DNA from: DASQPA01 sp963757335
GTDB lineage: Bacteria; Acidobacteriota; Thermoanaerobaculia; Multivoradales; UBA5704
DNA length: 64,000 nucleotides
Assembly (NCBI GenBank): GCA_963757335.1
Contig: CAVWRJ010000021.1
Coordinates: forward strand, 516,788 to 580,787
Direction of reading: 5' to 3'
The notes under the pieces were generated by a model that was given only the letters and a program-made list of their open reading frames with translations, was not told the origin of the DNA and made no database searches. This document shows positions 49,567-57,731 of this stretch, one piece after another. How positions within the stretch are numbered: the stretch's first letter is position 1; every line of letters begins with the position of its first letter. Both the position numbers and the translations under genes were made by a program.

Positions 49567-51339
49567 ATGAGTAGCGATCCCATCGTCGTTTTGAAATTCG
49601 GCAGCTCGATTCTGGCAGAAGCGGCAGACATTCCGGTGGCCGTCCATGAGATCTACCGCTGCCTGCGCCAGGGCAAGCGAGTGGTGGCCGTGGTCTCTGC
49701 CCTGGGGCCGACGACCGATCGCCTGCTCTCGCTCGCCCACAGCCTGGCGGGGAGCCCCGAGCCCGCCGGTCTCGCCGCCCTGCTCTCGACCGGCGAGGCG
49801 ACCACCGCGGCCCTCCTGGCGATCGCGCTCGACCGCGCCGGGATTCCCGCCACCCTCCTGGACGCCTGCCGGGTGGGGCTGCGCACCGACGGGCCGCTCC
49901 TCGACTCCGACCCCAGGGAGCTCAACCGGCGCGAGCTCTTCCGCGTCCTCGAGCACCGGCCGGTCGCCATCCTCTCCGGCTTCGTGGGGCAGGACGGCGA
50001 CGGCCGCACGACCCTCCTCGGCCGCGGCGGCTCGGACCTCTCCGCCCTCTTCGTCGCCCACCAGATCGGGGCCGAGTGCTGCCGGTTGATCAAGGACGTC
50101 GACGGGCTCTACGAGGCCGACCCGGCCTCGCGCCTCGCCCCGCGCCGTTTCCTCTCCGTCTCCTGGGAGGACGCCCGGCTCCTGGGCGGCGGGGTGGTGC
50201 AGGAGAAGGCGCTGCGCTATGCCGAACGCTTCCGGCTGGCGATGGAGATCACCTGTCCGTACGTCGCCGAGCACACGGTGGTGGGCCCGGGCCCCTCCCG
50301 CCTCGCCGAGCGGGCGACGGCGCGGCCGCCGCTCAAGGTCGCGCTCCTCGGGTTGGGGACGGTCGGCCTGGGCGTCTATCGCTACTTGACCGCCAAGCCC
50401 GGGCGCTTCGCGGTTGTCGGCATCGCCGTCCGCGACCCGCGCAAGCACCGCGGCGAGGGGGTACCGGCGGAGCTTCTGTCGACCGATCCCTGGGCGGTCC
50501 TCGCTCTCCCGAGCGATGTGGTGGTCGAAGCGATCGGCGGCGAGCACCCCGCCGCCGACCTCGTCGAGGCCGCCCTCGAAGCCGGCCGCGACGTCGTCAC
50601 CGCCAACAAGGCGGTGATGGCGGCCCACGGCCGGCACCTGTCCGAGCTCGCCGCGGCGCGCGAGGTGCGCCTCGTCTTCTCGGCGACGGTGGGCGGCGGC
50701 GTGCCGGTCGTCGAGGCGGTCGAGCGCGCCGTGCAGAACGGCCCGCTGCGCTCGGTCGAGGGGGTCTTGAACGCCACCACCAACTTCGTCCTCGACCAGA
50801 TCGTCGCCGGCCGCGATCTCGCGGGCGCCGTCAAGGCGGCGCAGGACAACGGCTTTGCCGAGGCCGATCCGAGCTTCGACTTGAACGGCACCGACGCCGC
50901 CCACAAGCTCATCATCATCGCCCGGGTCGCCTTCGGCGCCGATTTGAAGCTCGCCGATCTGGAGTGCCACGGCATCGACCGGCTCGATCCCGAGGAGGTG
51001 CGCGCGGCGCACGCCGAGGGCTCGGTGGTGCGTCTGGTCGCCTCCTGCCGGCGGGATGGCGACGGCGTCGCGGCGCGGGTCTGCCCGGTGCGGCTGCCGG
51101 CCGATCATCCGCTGGCGCAACCGCGCAACGAAGAGAACCGGGTCCTGATCCAGCCGCTCTCCGGGCCCGCCGTGGTGGTCGACGGCAAGGGCGCCGGGCG
51201 CTGGCCGACGGCCGAGGCGGTGCTCGCCGACATCCTCGACATCTACCGTCTGCGCCGCTCGCGGCCCGAGGAGCTCGCCCCCCTCTCCGCCGTCGAGCGG
51301 GTGTGGGAGTCGGGCGTACCGCTCGGCCTCGTCTCGTAA
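49567..51339 (+). CDS. Aspartokinase-homoserine dehydrogenase fusion lacking ACT domains
   Basis: A 590-residue protein. Residues 1-245 form an aspartokinase domain: VVLKFGSSIL (5-14), VVSALGPTTDRL, STGEAT, GFVGQDGDGRTTLLGRGGSD and KDVDGLYEADPA. Homoserine dehydrogenase follows from 255: VALLGLGTVGLGVYRYL, EAIGGEHPAADLVEAALEAG, TANKAVMAAHG, SATVGGGVPVVEAVER and GVLNATTNFVLDQI, with AEADPSFDLNGTDAAHKL. The E. coli-type ThrA (about 820 residues) has two ACT domains between these parts; here they are missing, so lysine/threonine feedback control should be absent. It catalyses the first and third steps to homoserine. Confidence 0.9.
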   Translation: MSSDPIVVLKFGSSILAEAADIPVAVHEIYRCLRQGKRVVAVVSALGPTTDRLLSLAHSLAGSPEPAGLAALLSTGEATTAALLAIALDRAGIPATLLDACRVGLRTDGPLLDSDPRELNRRELFRVLEHRPVAILSGFVGQDGDGRTTLLGRGGSDLSALFVAHQIGAECCRLIKDVDGLYEADPASRLAPRRFLSVSWEDARLLGGGVVQEKALRYAERFRLAMEITCPYVAEHTVVGPGPSRLAERATARPPLKVALLGLGTVGLGVYRYLTAKPGRFAVVGIAVRDPRKHRGEGVPAELLSTDPWAVLALPSDVVVEAIGGEHPAADLVEAALEAGRDVVTANKAVMAAHGRHLSELAAAREVRLVFSATVGGGVPVVEAVERAVQNGPLRSVEGVLNATTNFVLDQIVAGRDLAGAVKAAQDNGFAEADPSFDLNGTDAAHKLIIIARVAFGADLKLADLECHGIDRLDPEEVRAAHAEGSVVRLVASCRRDGDGVAARVCPVRLPADHPLAQPRNEENRVLIQPLSGPAVVVDGKGAGRWPTAEAVLADILDIYRLRRSRPEELAPLSAVERVWESGVPLGLVS

Positions 51340-51370
51340 GCGGCGGGTACGCGGTCGAAAAACCTTTCGG

Positions 51371-51407
51371 TGGGGGAGAGCCGCTGAGCGCCAGCCGGCG
51401 CTCCCCC
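51371..51407 (+). terminator. GC-rich hairpin after the aspartokinase-homoserine dehydrogenase gene
   Basis: GGGGGAG (51372-51378) pairs with CTCCCCC (51401-51407), with an inner AGCGCC/GGCGCT stem around AGCC. There is no clear U-run, so the call as terminator is tentative. Confidence 0.4.
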
Positions 51408-51443
51408 GCCGGGCAAGTCCAGTCCCGCCAAGAGTTTTCCTGG

Positions 51444-51473
51444 TTGACACAAGCCTGTCGCCATCGCGATAAT
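51444..51473 (+). promoter_or_regulatory. Sigma-70-type promoter of the H1-like gene
   Basis: TTGACA (51444-51449) and GATAAT (51468-51473) are separated by 18 bp, a near-consensus housekeeping promoter. Transcription would start near 51480, 30 bases before the ATG at 51510. Confidence 0.75.
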
Positions 51474-51509
51474 CGGTCGTACCCCATTCCTTTTCGAAAG
51501 GAGCGCGAC

Positions 51510-52208
51510 ATGGCAGCGGCAGGCAAGAAAGCGTCCACGGACAAGACGGGTAAAGGCAAGACGGGGACGACGGCCGCCAAGCCGGCGACCAAGCCGGCGG
51601 CGAAAGCCGCGGCCAAGCCTGCCGCGAAGACCGCGGGCAAGGCCGCCCCGAAAGCTGCGGGCAAGGCGACGGCGAAAGCGCCGAGCCGTGCCGCGGCCAA
51701 GCCGGCGGCGAAGACCGCGAGCAAGCCAGCGGCCGCAGGCAAGGCGACGAGCAAGGCCGCCGCCAAGCCTGCCGCCAGGCCCGTATCGAAGGGATCGAAG
51801 GCATCGAAGGCCGCGGCGAAGCCTGCCGCGAAGACCGCGGCGCCCGCCGCCAAGGCGACCGGCAGGTCGGCGGCGAAGCCGGCGGGGAAAGCCGCGGGGA
51901 AGAGCACGGGGAAAACCGCGGGGAAGCCGGCCGCCAGGCCGGCGGCGAAGTCCAAGCCCACCGCGGCGAAACCGGCTGCCAAGCCGGCAGCGAAATCGGC
52001 GGCCAAGCCGGCCGGCAAATCGGCGAAGCCGGCGAAGGCTCCGGCCCGGAGCCGCGGCAGCAAGCCGGCCGCGACCCCGTCCGCATCGGGTCCGGCCGTC
52101 AGTGGGGGCGATGCCGCCAGTGCCGCCAATACCCCATCCCCCGAAACGCCGGGGTCGGACGGCATGGCGGCAGCAGAGAACGGGCGCCCGGACACGCCGG
52201 AGAGCTAA
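51510..52208 (+). CDS. Histone H1-like Lys/Ala/Pro-rich protein
   Basis: A 232-residue protein starting at ATG 51510 behind GAAAGGAGCG. It consists almost wholly of AAKPAAK-type repeats, resembling the C-terminal tail of eukaryotic H1 and the bacterial HC/AlgP-like proteins that bind DNA. The last 45 residues are acidic and Gly/Ser/Pro-rich (SGGDAASAANTPSPETPGSD). The DNA is tract-like and prone to slippage. A strong promoter and ribosome-binding site suggest high expression. A role as a nucleoid protein is inferred from composition. Confidence 0.7.
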   Translation: MAAAGKKASTDKTGKGKTGTTAAKPATKPAAKAAAKPAAKTAGKAAPKAAGKATAKAPSRAAAKPAAKTASKPAAAGKATSKAAAKPAARPVSKGSKASKAAAKPAAKTAAPAAKATGRSAAKPAGKAAGKSTGKTAGKPAARPAAKSKPTAAKPAAKPAAKSAAKPAGKSAKPAKAPARSRGSKPAATPSASGPAVSGGDAASAANTPSPETPGSDGMAAAENGRPDTPES

Positions 52209-52314
52209 AAGCCGGCCCTCGCACCCGCTCTTTTCGCGGAGCCAGGGAGACGTCCCCGCCGGGCGTCTCCCGTCTCCCGCCGGTCCCCTTCTCCCCTCCC
52301 GGCGTTAAAACCTT

Positions 52315-53433
52315 TTACATCCCTTCGCCGGAGAGCGCCCGGCGCGCCGTGGCGAGGGCATCGCGGAAACCCTCGCGGTCGCGTGCGTCGACGAGCGTGG
52401 TCAGGCGCTCGAGCCCCTCTCTGGCGGCCCGGTAGACCTCGTTCCGGTGCGGGTTGAGGCGCTGGATGTCGAGGTAGAGGTCGGGGTCCTCGGAGAGCAC
52501 CGAGAGGGCGGTCCCGGCTTGGCGGAGGAAGGTGGTCGAGGCGCAGTCGTGGAGCTCGCGCGGATCGATCCCCGAGCGGGTCAAAGCGGCGCCGAAGATC
52601 ATGCTGGTCAAGTGGGCGAGCCCCAGAAGCCAGCCCATCAGCCGGTCGTGGTGGGCGAAGGGGACGGGCACCAGCCGGGAGTAGGGGTGAGAGAGGAACG
52701 GCTCGATCTCGCGCAGCTCGAGCTCGGGCTCGCGGCGGGTGGCGAGGACGAAGGTGAGCGGCTCGTAGGGGCTCTTGCCGGGCCCGAACATCGGGTGAAG
52801 AGAGAGCACCCGCACCCCCAGCTCCTGTCCGGCGGCAAGGGCGTCCGAGAGGTGGTCCTTGATCGAGGCGACCTCGATGACGATGCCGCGCGGCCGGCGC
52901 GCGACGACCGCCGTCAGCACCGCCGGCATGCGGACCAACGGCACGGTGACGAAAAGAGCGGCGTAGGGGGCGAGGTCGCCCACCTGGCCGAGCTCGGCGA
53001 AGCGGCCGCGCGCCTCCGGCAGGCCGGCGAGCGAGGGGTCTACGATGTCGACGCTGTGCCCGGCGAGGCTGAGGAAGTTGCGCAGCCAGTTGCCCATCCC
53101 GCCGGCGCCGCCGACGATCAGCACCCGTTCGCCGCGCTGCTCGCGAAGCGCGATGCCCACCCGGTGCTGGCGCTCGACCGAGCCGCGCATGATGGCCTGG
53201 AAGATCGACTCCAGCACCTCCTCCGACACCCCGCACTCCTCGGCCTTCTGGCGGGCGCGGGTCAAGACGCGGTCCTCGACCCCGCGGACGATGATCGGCA
53301 GGCCCTCCTCTGCCTTGATCCGGCCGACCTCGGCCGCCAGGTCCATCCGGCGCCGGAGGAGCTCCAGGAGAGCGCGGTCGACCTCGGAGATCTCGTCGCG
53401 CAGGGTCGAGAGGGGGGCTTCGTCTTCGCTCAT
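52315..53433 (-). CDS. tyrA: Bifunctional chorismate mutase/prephenate dehydrogenase
   Basis: A 372-residue T-protein. Residues 1-90 are an AroQ chorismate mutase: LRDEISEVDRALLELLRRRM, LAAEVGRIKAEEGLPI, VEDRVLTRARQKAEECGVSE and VLESIFQAIMRGSVERQ. Prephenate dehydrogenase follows from 103: RVLIVGGAGGMGNWLRNFL (NAD-binding), VASIKDHL, LHPMFGPG, and FAHHDRLMGWLLGLAHLTSM. It makes 4-hydroxyphenylpyruvate for tyrosine. It is like the E. coli TyrA fusion. Single gene, with a repeat-rich stretch upstream. Confidence 0.93.
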   Translation of the reverse strand: MSEDEAPLSTLRDEISEVDRALLELLRRRMDLAAEVGRIKAEEGLPIIVRGVEDRVLTRARQKAEECGVSEEVLESIFQAIMRGSVERQHRVGIALREQRGERVLIVGGAGGMGNWLRNFLSLAGHSVDIVDPSLAGLPEARGRFAELGQVGDLAPYAALFVTVPLVRMPAVLTAVVARRPRGIVIEVASIKDHLSDALAAGQELGVRVLSLHPMFGPGKSPYEPLTFVLATRREPELELREIEPFLSHPYSRLVPVPFAHHDRLMGWLLGLAHLTSMIFGAALTRSGIDPRELHDCASTTFLRQAGTALSVLSEDPDLYLDIQRLNPHRNEVYRAAREGLERLTTLVDARDREGFRDALATARRALSGEGM

Positions 53434-53879
53434 CGGGCTTTTCTCCGGTCGTCTCTATCCCGGTGCTCGGAGGGGCGGGTTGCGGGACGTCAGGTTACTA
53501 CGAGAGAGAAGGGAGGGGGCGGAGCCGGAGATCCGGCTCCGCCGTGGGGGAGGGGAGAGGGGCGGAAACGTGCCCGCCGCCCTGTCGTGTCCCAGCGGCC
53601 GGGCCGGGACGTCGGTGGCGGCGGGCACCTGTGGGGCAACCCGTGGAGGGGGTGGCTCCCGGTGAAGAGAGCCTCGGGCCGTTCCCGCCAGGGGGAAAGA
53701 GCAAGGGGGGTGCCACCAGGAAAACCGGGTTTCCCCCGGGGAGAGCCGGGAGATGCGGGCCCGGCACGTCCTCTTCCGCGGACGAGAGAGGCACCGGAAG
53801 GGGGCGGTACCGCCGGGGGCCGAAAGTAAAACCTCCCGCCCGCCTCTCGCGAGCCACACCTTCGACGCCAGCACGATCT
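53434..53879. other. Intergenic, with a 10-bp perfect hairpin (53519-53542)
   Basis: No supported gene. GCGGAGCCGG (53519-53528) pairs with CCGGCTCCGC (53533-53542) around AGAT. A word GAAAGTAAAACCTCCCGCCCG at about 53823 recurs with one base less at about 54903. Frames here lack codon sense. Confidence 0.5.
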
Positions 53880-54324
53880 ACGAGGTCGTCCTCCTCGACC
53901 GGCAGCGCCTGGTATGACGCGTCCGGGAACGAGGCCGACGACGAGTGCGCCTGGTCGCCCCCGCCGTTCCTGGGCACCGGCGGGTACGCCTACCAGTACG
54001 AGTGGTCGAACGCGGCCGGAGCCTGCATCACGTCCACGTCCGATGGTACCGGCCGCGCCCTCCCTGACGGCGGTGACTCCCTGCAACGGCTACAACGACG
54101 TGGAGTGGACGGCTTCGAGCGGCGTGACGAGTTATGAGCTCTGGGGATCGCCCTACTCGAACTTCACCCCACAGTACCGCTACTACTCCGGCCCCAACAC
54201 CTTCGTCACCATCAACTTCGGTGCCGGGAACACCTACTTGCACGTGCGCGCCTGCAACGCCAATGGCTGCAGCGCCTTCAGCAACAGCGGGCTAGCCAGC
54301 TACTCTCGTGGTTGCTCCCGGTGA
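53880..54324 (+). pseudogene. Secreted peptidase-like protein with FnIII domain, C-terminal remnant
   Basis: One frame reads YDASGNEADDECAWSPPPFL then GTGGYAYQYEWSNAAGACI, a block that follows the zinc-site region in some secreted peptidases. After a frame change near 54040 another frame reads a fibronectin type III-like domain: APSLTAVTPCNGYNDVEWTA, SGVTSYELWGSPYSN, YLHVRACNANGCSAFSNS, ending at TGA 54324. The N-terminal part with signal peptide and active site is absent. Probably a truncated relic next to repeat DNA. Confidence 0.5.
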
Positions 54325-54458
54325 GTGTCTGCGGCGGGGGCCCATCCTTGGCCCCTGCCCTTCGGACCTGGTGCCTGGTGCTCCGCCCGAGAGGTGCCAC
54401 CCTCTTGGTGGCGGGAGAGCAGCCTCTTGGCGGCGCTCCGCCGCTCGGCCTGCCGACC

Positions 54459-54718
54459 CCGTATCTCAGACTCTGCGCCCCCCTACTCTGAGCCTGCGCC
54501 CCTGTGTCTCTGGCCCTGCGCCCCCATGTCTCGGACTCTGCGCCCCGTATCTCTGGCTTGGAGATCCGTACCTCGGACCTTGCGCCCCGTATCTCCGAGT
54601 CGGAGTCCCCGTATCTCTGGTCTGGAGACCCGTATCTCTGACTTTGAGACGCCTCGCTCACGCCTGGAGAGCCGTATCTCGGATCTGGATCGACCTGCTC
54701 ATGGATTGGAGCGCCATG
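54459..54718. repeat. Array of short GTATCTC/GAGAC hairpin units, copy 2
   Basis: The same units and order as 1561-1870: CCGTATCTCAGACTCTGCGC at the start, several GTGTCTCTGG and GTATCTCTGG...GGAGAC units, and the 3' end GAGAGCCGTATCTCGGATCT followed by CTGCTCATGG-TTGGAGCGC. Copy 2 is about 50 bp shorter, having lost some units. Just before it (54390-54450) are GGTGCC/CTTGGCGGCG words. Confidence 0.8.
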
Positions 54719-54794
54719 GCTGAAGAGGGGCGATCACTGCCCCTCTTCTACGCCTTGGCAAGGAAGTACCCCAATGCGGCGGCCGACCCCGATA

Positions 54795-54840
54795 GGTGCC
54801 CGATAGGTGCCCGATAGGTGCCAGCCGCTCCGGCGAAGGG
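54795..54840 (+). repeat. GATAGGTGCC triplet and GGTGCCAGCC unit
   Basis: Three consecutive CGATAGGTGCC words ending in GGTGCCAGCCGCTCCGGCG, the clearest tandem form of the dispersed repeat. The surrounding 54719-55002 has no supported gene. Confidence 0.75.
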
Positions 54841-55002
54841 TTCCTCCCCCCTGGGAGGGGGCGGGTTGGGTCAGGGGGGAGGATAGGAAGGGGGCGCCTC
54901 GCGAAAGTAAAACCTCCGCCCGTCTAGCCCCTGTTCCTCGGCAGCCAGAGGGACAGAAGCGACACCGGCCTGGCCGCTCCCGTCCCCCCGGCCGTGCCTC
55001 TC

Positions 55003-55530
55003 CTATGCCCGCTGATGCCGGGCGCGAATGCGCCCGACCTGCTCCTCGGCCCCGGGACCGGCCGCTTCGAGCAAAGTCGCGAGAGCGAGAGGCGAGCGGA
55101 CGATCGCCTCCAGAAGATGAAGCCCCTCGGCCCACCGCGGCTCACAACGGTCGAGCCAGCCGGCAACCTGGGGTCCCTGCTCGCCATAGACCGCGACCAA
55201 AGGGTAGCCCTCGGAAGCGGCTCCTTCCTCTATATAGAAGAGCGGCTCGCGGTCGATCACCGGCAGGAGGACGGAGAGGAGCCGCGCCGTCTCCTCATGC
55301 CAGAGGACGGCGACGGGAGGATCGCCAGCCTCCACCTCCTCCCACTGCCGAAGCACGGCGACCGCCCCCGGCTTGCCGGGAACCGGCTCGATTTTCCAGG
55401 GACCGGCCAGTTCCGCCTCCGCGGCGGTCAGCGAGTCGTCCTGCTCGCGCAGGTGGGCCAGGTAGGCGGGGGAGAAGGCGTTGTCGAGGGGGGCGGGGGG
55501 GACACTGGTACCATAACGGGAGCTTTGCAT
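55003..55530 (-). CDS. Hypothetical protein
   Basis: A 175-residue acidic soluble protein. ATG 55530 follows AGAGGTAAC. Pattern: N-terminal Pro-rich start (SSRYGTSVPPAPLDNAFSPA), helix LAHLREQDDSLTAAEAELAG, strands PWKIEPVPGKPGAVAVLRQW and VAVLWHEETARLLSVLLPVI, and a helical C-terminus LHLLEAIVRSPLALATLLEA. Codon use is consistent with a real gene. No family recognised. Confidence 0.6.
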   Translation of the reverse strand: MQSSRYGTSVPPAPLDNAFSPAYLAHLREQDDSLTAAEAELAGPWKIEPVPGKPGAVAVLRQWEEVEAGDPPVAVLWHEETARLLSVLLPVIDREPLFYIEEGAASEGYPLVAVYGEQGPQVAGWLDRCEPRWAEGLHLLEAIVRSPLALATLLEAAGPGAEEQVGRIRARHQRA

Positions 55531-55706
55531 GAGACGTTACCTCTTGCAGAGTCAGGGGTCGGTTCGAGCTGGTAACTCGGGCCGGCCCCGTTTGGGGGTT
55601 GGGAGGACGTTCCTCCCGATGCTTGGAAAGTAGCACGAACGGAGCGGTAAGGGAAGGGCGGAGCGGGGGCGATTCGGGGTACCATAGAGGGGTGAGGAGG
55701 CCAAGA

Positions 55707-55865
55707 ATGAAGCTCAAGGTGGTTGTCCATGAGCCTGAGGAATGCGGGTTCTGGGCCGAAGTCCCGGCGGTACCGGGCTTGTCTGCACCGCCCCAGGGAG
55801 AGAACTTCACGCCGGCTGCACGCTGGAGCATCAGCGTTGTGCGGTGGACAGGGGAGCTAGAGTAA
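55707..55865 (+). pseudogene. HicB-like antitoxin, N-terminal remnant
   Basis: ATG 55707 after GGAGG. The first 25 residues (MKLKVVVHEPEECGFWAEVP then AVPGL) match the start of HicB-type proteins, whose next part would be the conserved GET helix. Here a frameshift gives SAPPQGENFTPAARWSISVV and a stop at 55863. No HicA is adjacent. The upstream word TACCATAGAGGGGT is shared with the promoter region of the gene at 23334. Confidence 0.55.
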
Positions 55866-56597
55866 GTGGCAAGCATTAACGATCTAGGGCAGGTTCTTGC
55901 TCGGTGCCGTGGGTGCCATGGAGGCAACAGCCGATTCGAATTCAGCGTGAATGGCAGTGAGCTAGGTGTGGTCGTCACAAGGGGACCGATGCCAGGCCAG
56001 TCTTTTTGGGTCCCAGTGCCGACGGATTACCAGAATAGGCTCTATCGCTGCGTAGGCTGTGGTATTGGAGCACTCGGCGTTATTCGAATGGAGAGAACCG
56101 GCGGGAAATACCCCGGAGAAATTGCTGAGCTAATCAGCTTCTATCCCGAGGCCAAGGAAAGGCTTCCCCTGCCAAGGGCTGTTCCGGAAGGCATCCAAAA
56201 GGAGTTCCGGGAGGCTGAACTCTGCCTGGAAACTGGCTGCTACCGTGCTGCTGCGGCTCTATTTAGATCTGCCCTCGACAAGACGCTTCTCGCGAATGGC
56301 TATAAGGCCGGTAGGTCTAATCTTAAGGCGCAGATCGATGAGGCAGCGAAGGATGGTGTCATAACAGCTGCCCGCAAGAAGAGGGCGCATGAGGACATCC
56401 GCGTCCTTGGCAACGATATACTGCATGACGAATGGCGCTCTCTTTCCGAGAGTGACGTCGAGCCGGCTCATCGCTACATACAAAGAATACTAGAGGATCT
56501 TTACGATGATCGCGAAAGCGTGCTAAAGGAATTGGTGGCAGTTGGGAGAACTCCAGAAGACGGGAAGCCCAACACCGACCCTGGACCCCCCAGATGA
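55866..56597 (+). CDS. DUF4145-like hypothetical protein
   Basis: A 243-residue protein starting with GTG 55866, immediately after the HicB remnant stop. It has an N-terminal zinc-ribbon-like pair (ARCRGCHGG at about 12-20, YRCVGCGIG at about 59-67), and a helical C-terminal part, EFREAELCLETGCYRAAAAL, FRSALDKTLLANGY and the HEDIRVLGNDILHDEWRSLS signature of DUF4145. That family occurs with restriction and other defence genes, but its function is unknown. The codon use is less GC-rich than the core genes. Confidence 0.7.
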   Translation: MASINDLGQVLARCRGCHGGNSRFEFSVNGSELGVVVTRGPMPGQSFWVPVPTDYQNRLYRCVGCGIGALGVIRMERTGGKYPGEIAELISFYPEAKERLPLPRAVPEGIQKEFREAELCLETGCYRAAAALFRSALDKTLLANGYKAGRSNLKAQIDEAAKDGVITAARKKRAHEDIRVLGNDILHDEWRSLSESDVEPAHRYIQRILEDLYDDRESVLKELVAVGRTPEDGKPNTDPGPPR

Positions 56598-56917
56598 AAG
56601 CTGCACAATCCTAGAAACTGCACTCTCCTGGACGAGTGCCAGATCCTATGCAGGCCCAGGAATCTGGAGCCGGCGTAGCAATGAGGCCTAGGGCGGGCCG
56701 TAGTTGGTAGGCTCAGTCCCGAGAGCGCCAGCCTCTTCGCGGCGCTTGGTCGGTGGCCGGTGCCGAGAGGCGCCTCTTGGCGAGGGCAACGGATAACTGA
56801 AACCGAAGGGTTGGCGGGATGGGGTCGTTCGCCGCTATCGCTCACCTTTCAGCGCGTCACAAAGTCTGCATTACGGAGTACCGTGAATAATCTGAAAGGA
56901 AACGATGAAAGGGAACA
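56598..56917. other. Intergenic, repeat words only
   Basis: Contains CGCCAGCCTCTTCGCGGCGC and GTGCCGAGAGGCGCCTCTTGG (about 56718-56790), degenerate members of the dispersed repeat. No gene is supported. Confidence 0.5.
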
Positions 56918-57607
56918 ATGGCTAATCAAAGAGTGAGGGAAGATCCTCGTATTTCGGTAAATAGCCTGGCTGAGTATCTGGTCTCAGGTGCGGCTCGGCG
57001 GCAGCGTATCATTCAGGAGCAGAAACGACCTAAGACTTTCATGGTCACCTACTACGATGAGGCCGAGGAAGCGATAGCTGAATACCTAGCTTCACAACGA
57101 GAAAATACTAGTGTTCTTGATCGCGTTTCTTCAACTCTCAAGTCTGAAGTCCAGTTGAAGGAATGGGAACTTACTAGGCGCGCTACTGGGGTAGAGGCTG
57201 TCGAGACGTTCCGCTCTTTTGCCGAGGATCTTCCACTTGAAAATTTTATACTTAAGAGAGGCGCCGAGAGTCCCCGGCGTTCGCACCTCAACGGCGTCAG
57301 CATCAGTGTTCGCCCGGAATTGCATCTCACCGTCGTGGGAGAGAATAAAAACCGGATAGGAGCCATGAAGCTCTACTTCTCAAAGAACGAAGCTCTAAGC
57401 GAGGACCGGGCACGGTATGCAGCGACCGTCCTTCATCAACACATCGAGACTCAATACCCAATTGCTGGATTGGCAGACTATCGGATGTGTATTGTCCTCG
57501 ATGTTTTCGCCCAGAAATTTTACACAGCTCCTCGAACTTACAAACGAAAGAGGCAAGATATCGAGGCAGCGTGTTCGGAAATAGCAAGGTCATGGTCATT
57601 TTCCTAG
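56918..57607 (+). CDS. Hypothetical protein
   Basis: A 229-residue protein. ATG 56918 lies after AAAGGGAAC. It is a mixed helical and strand protein: SVNSLAEYLVSGAARRQRII then TFMVTYYDEAEEAIAEYLAS, and in the second half VRPELHLTVVGENKNRIGAM, KLYFSKNEALSEDRARYAAT and YRMCIVLDVFAQKFYTAPRT. The last segment, with alternating hydrophobic strands and Lys/Arg, might be a nuclease-like core, but no motif is clear. Less GC-rich than the chromosome core; accessory gene. Confidence 0.55.
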   Translation: MANQRVREDPRISVNSLAEYLVSGAARRQRIIQEQKRPKTFMVTYYDEAEEAIAEYLASQRENTSVLDRVSSTLKSEVQLKEWELTRRATGVEAVETFRSFAEDLPLENFILKRGAESPRRSHLNGVSISVRPELHLTVVGENKNRIGAMKLYFSKNEALSEDRARYAATVLHQHIETQYPIAGLADYRMCIVLDVFAQKFYTAPRTYKRKRQDIEAACSEIARSWSFS

Positions 57608-57731
57608 CAAGAAGACATGTGCCCGCCCGAAAGGTGCCCACTGCCGCGCGCCGGAGGTCCGCGCCGGCGAATAGCGACCTAGAGATTTAGGCGGCGCCAT
57701 CCATCCTGAGACTCCTGGAGTGAGAGAATAC

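Noticed and set aside
49492..52086. A minus-strand open frame of 864 residues across the aspartokinase fusion and the H1-like gene.
   Set aside because: Pro/Ser/Arg-rich mirror of the Lys/Ala repeat and of a well-recognised plus-strand gene.
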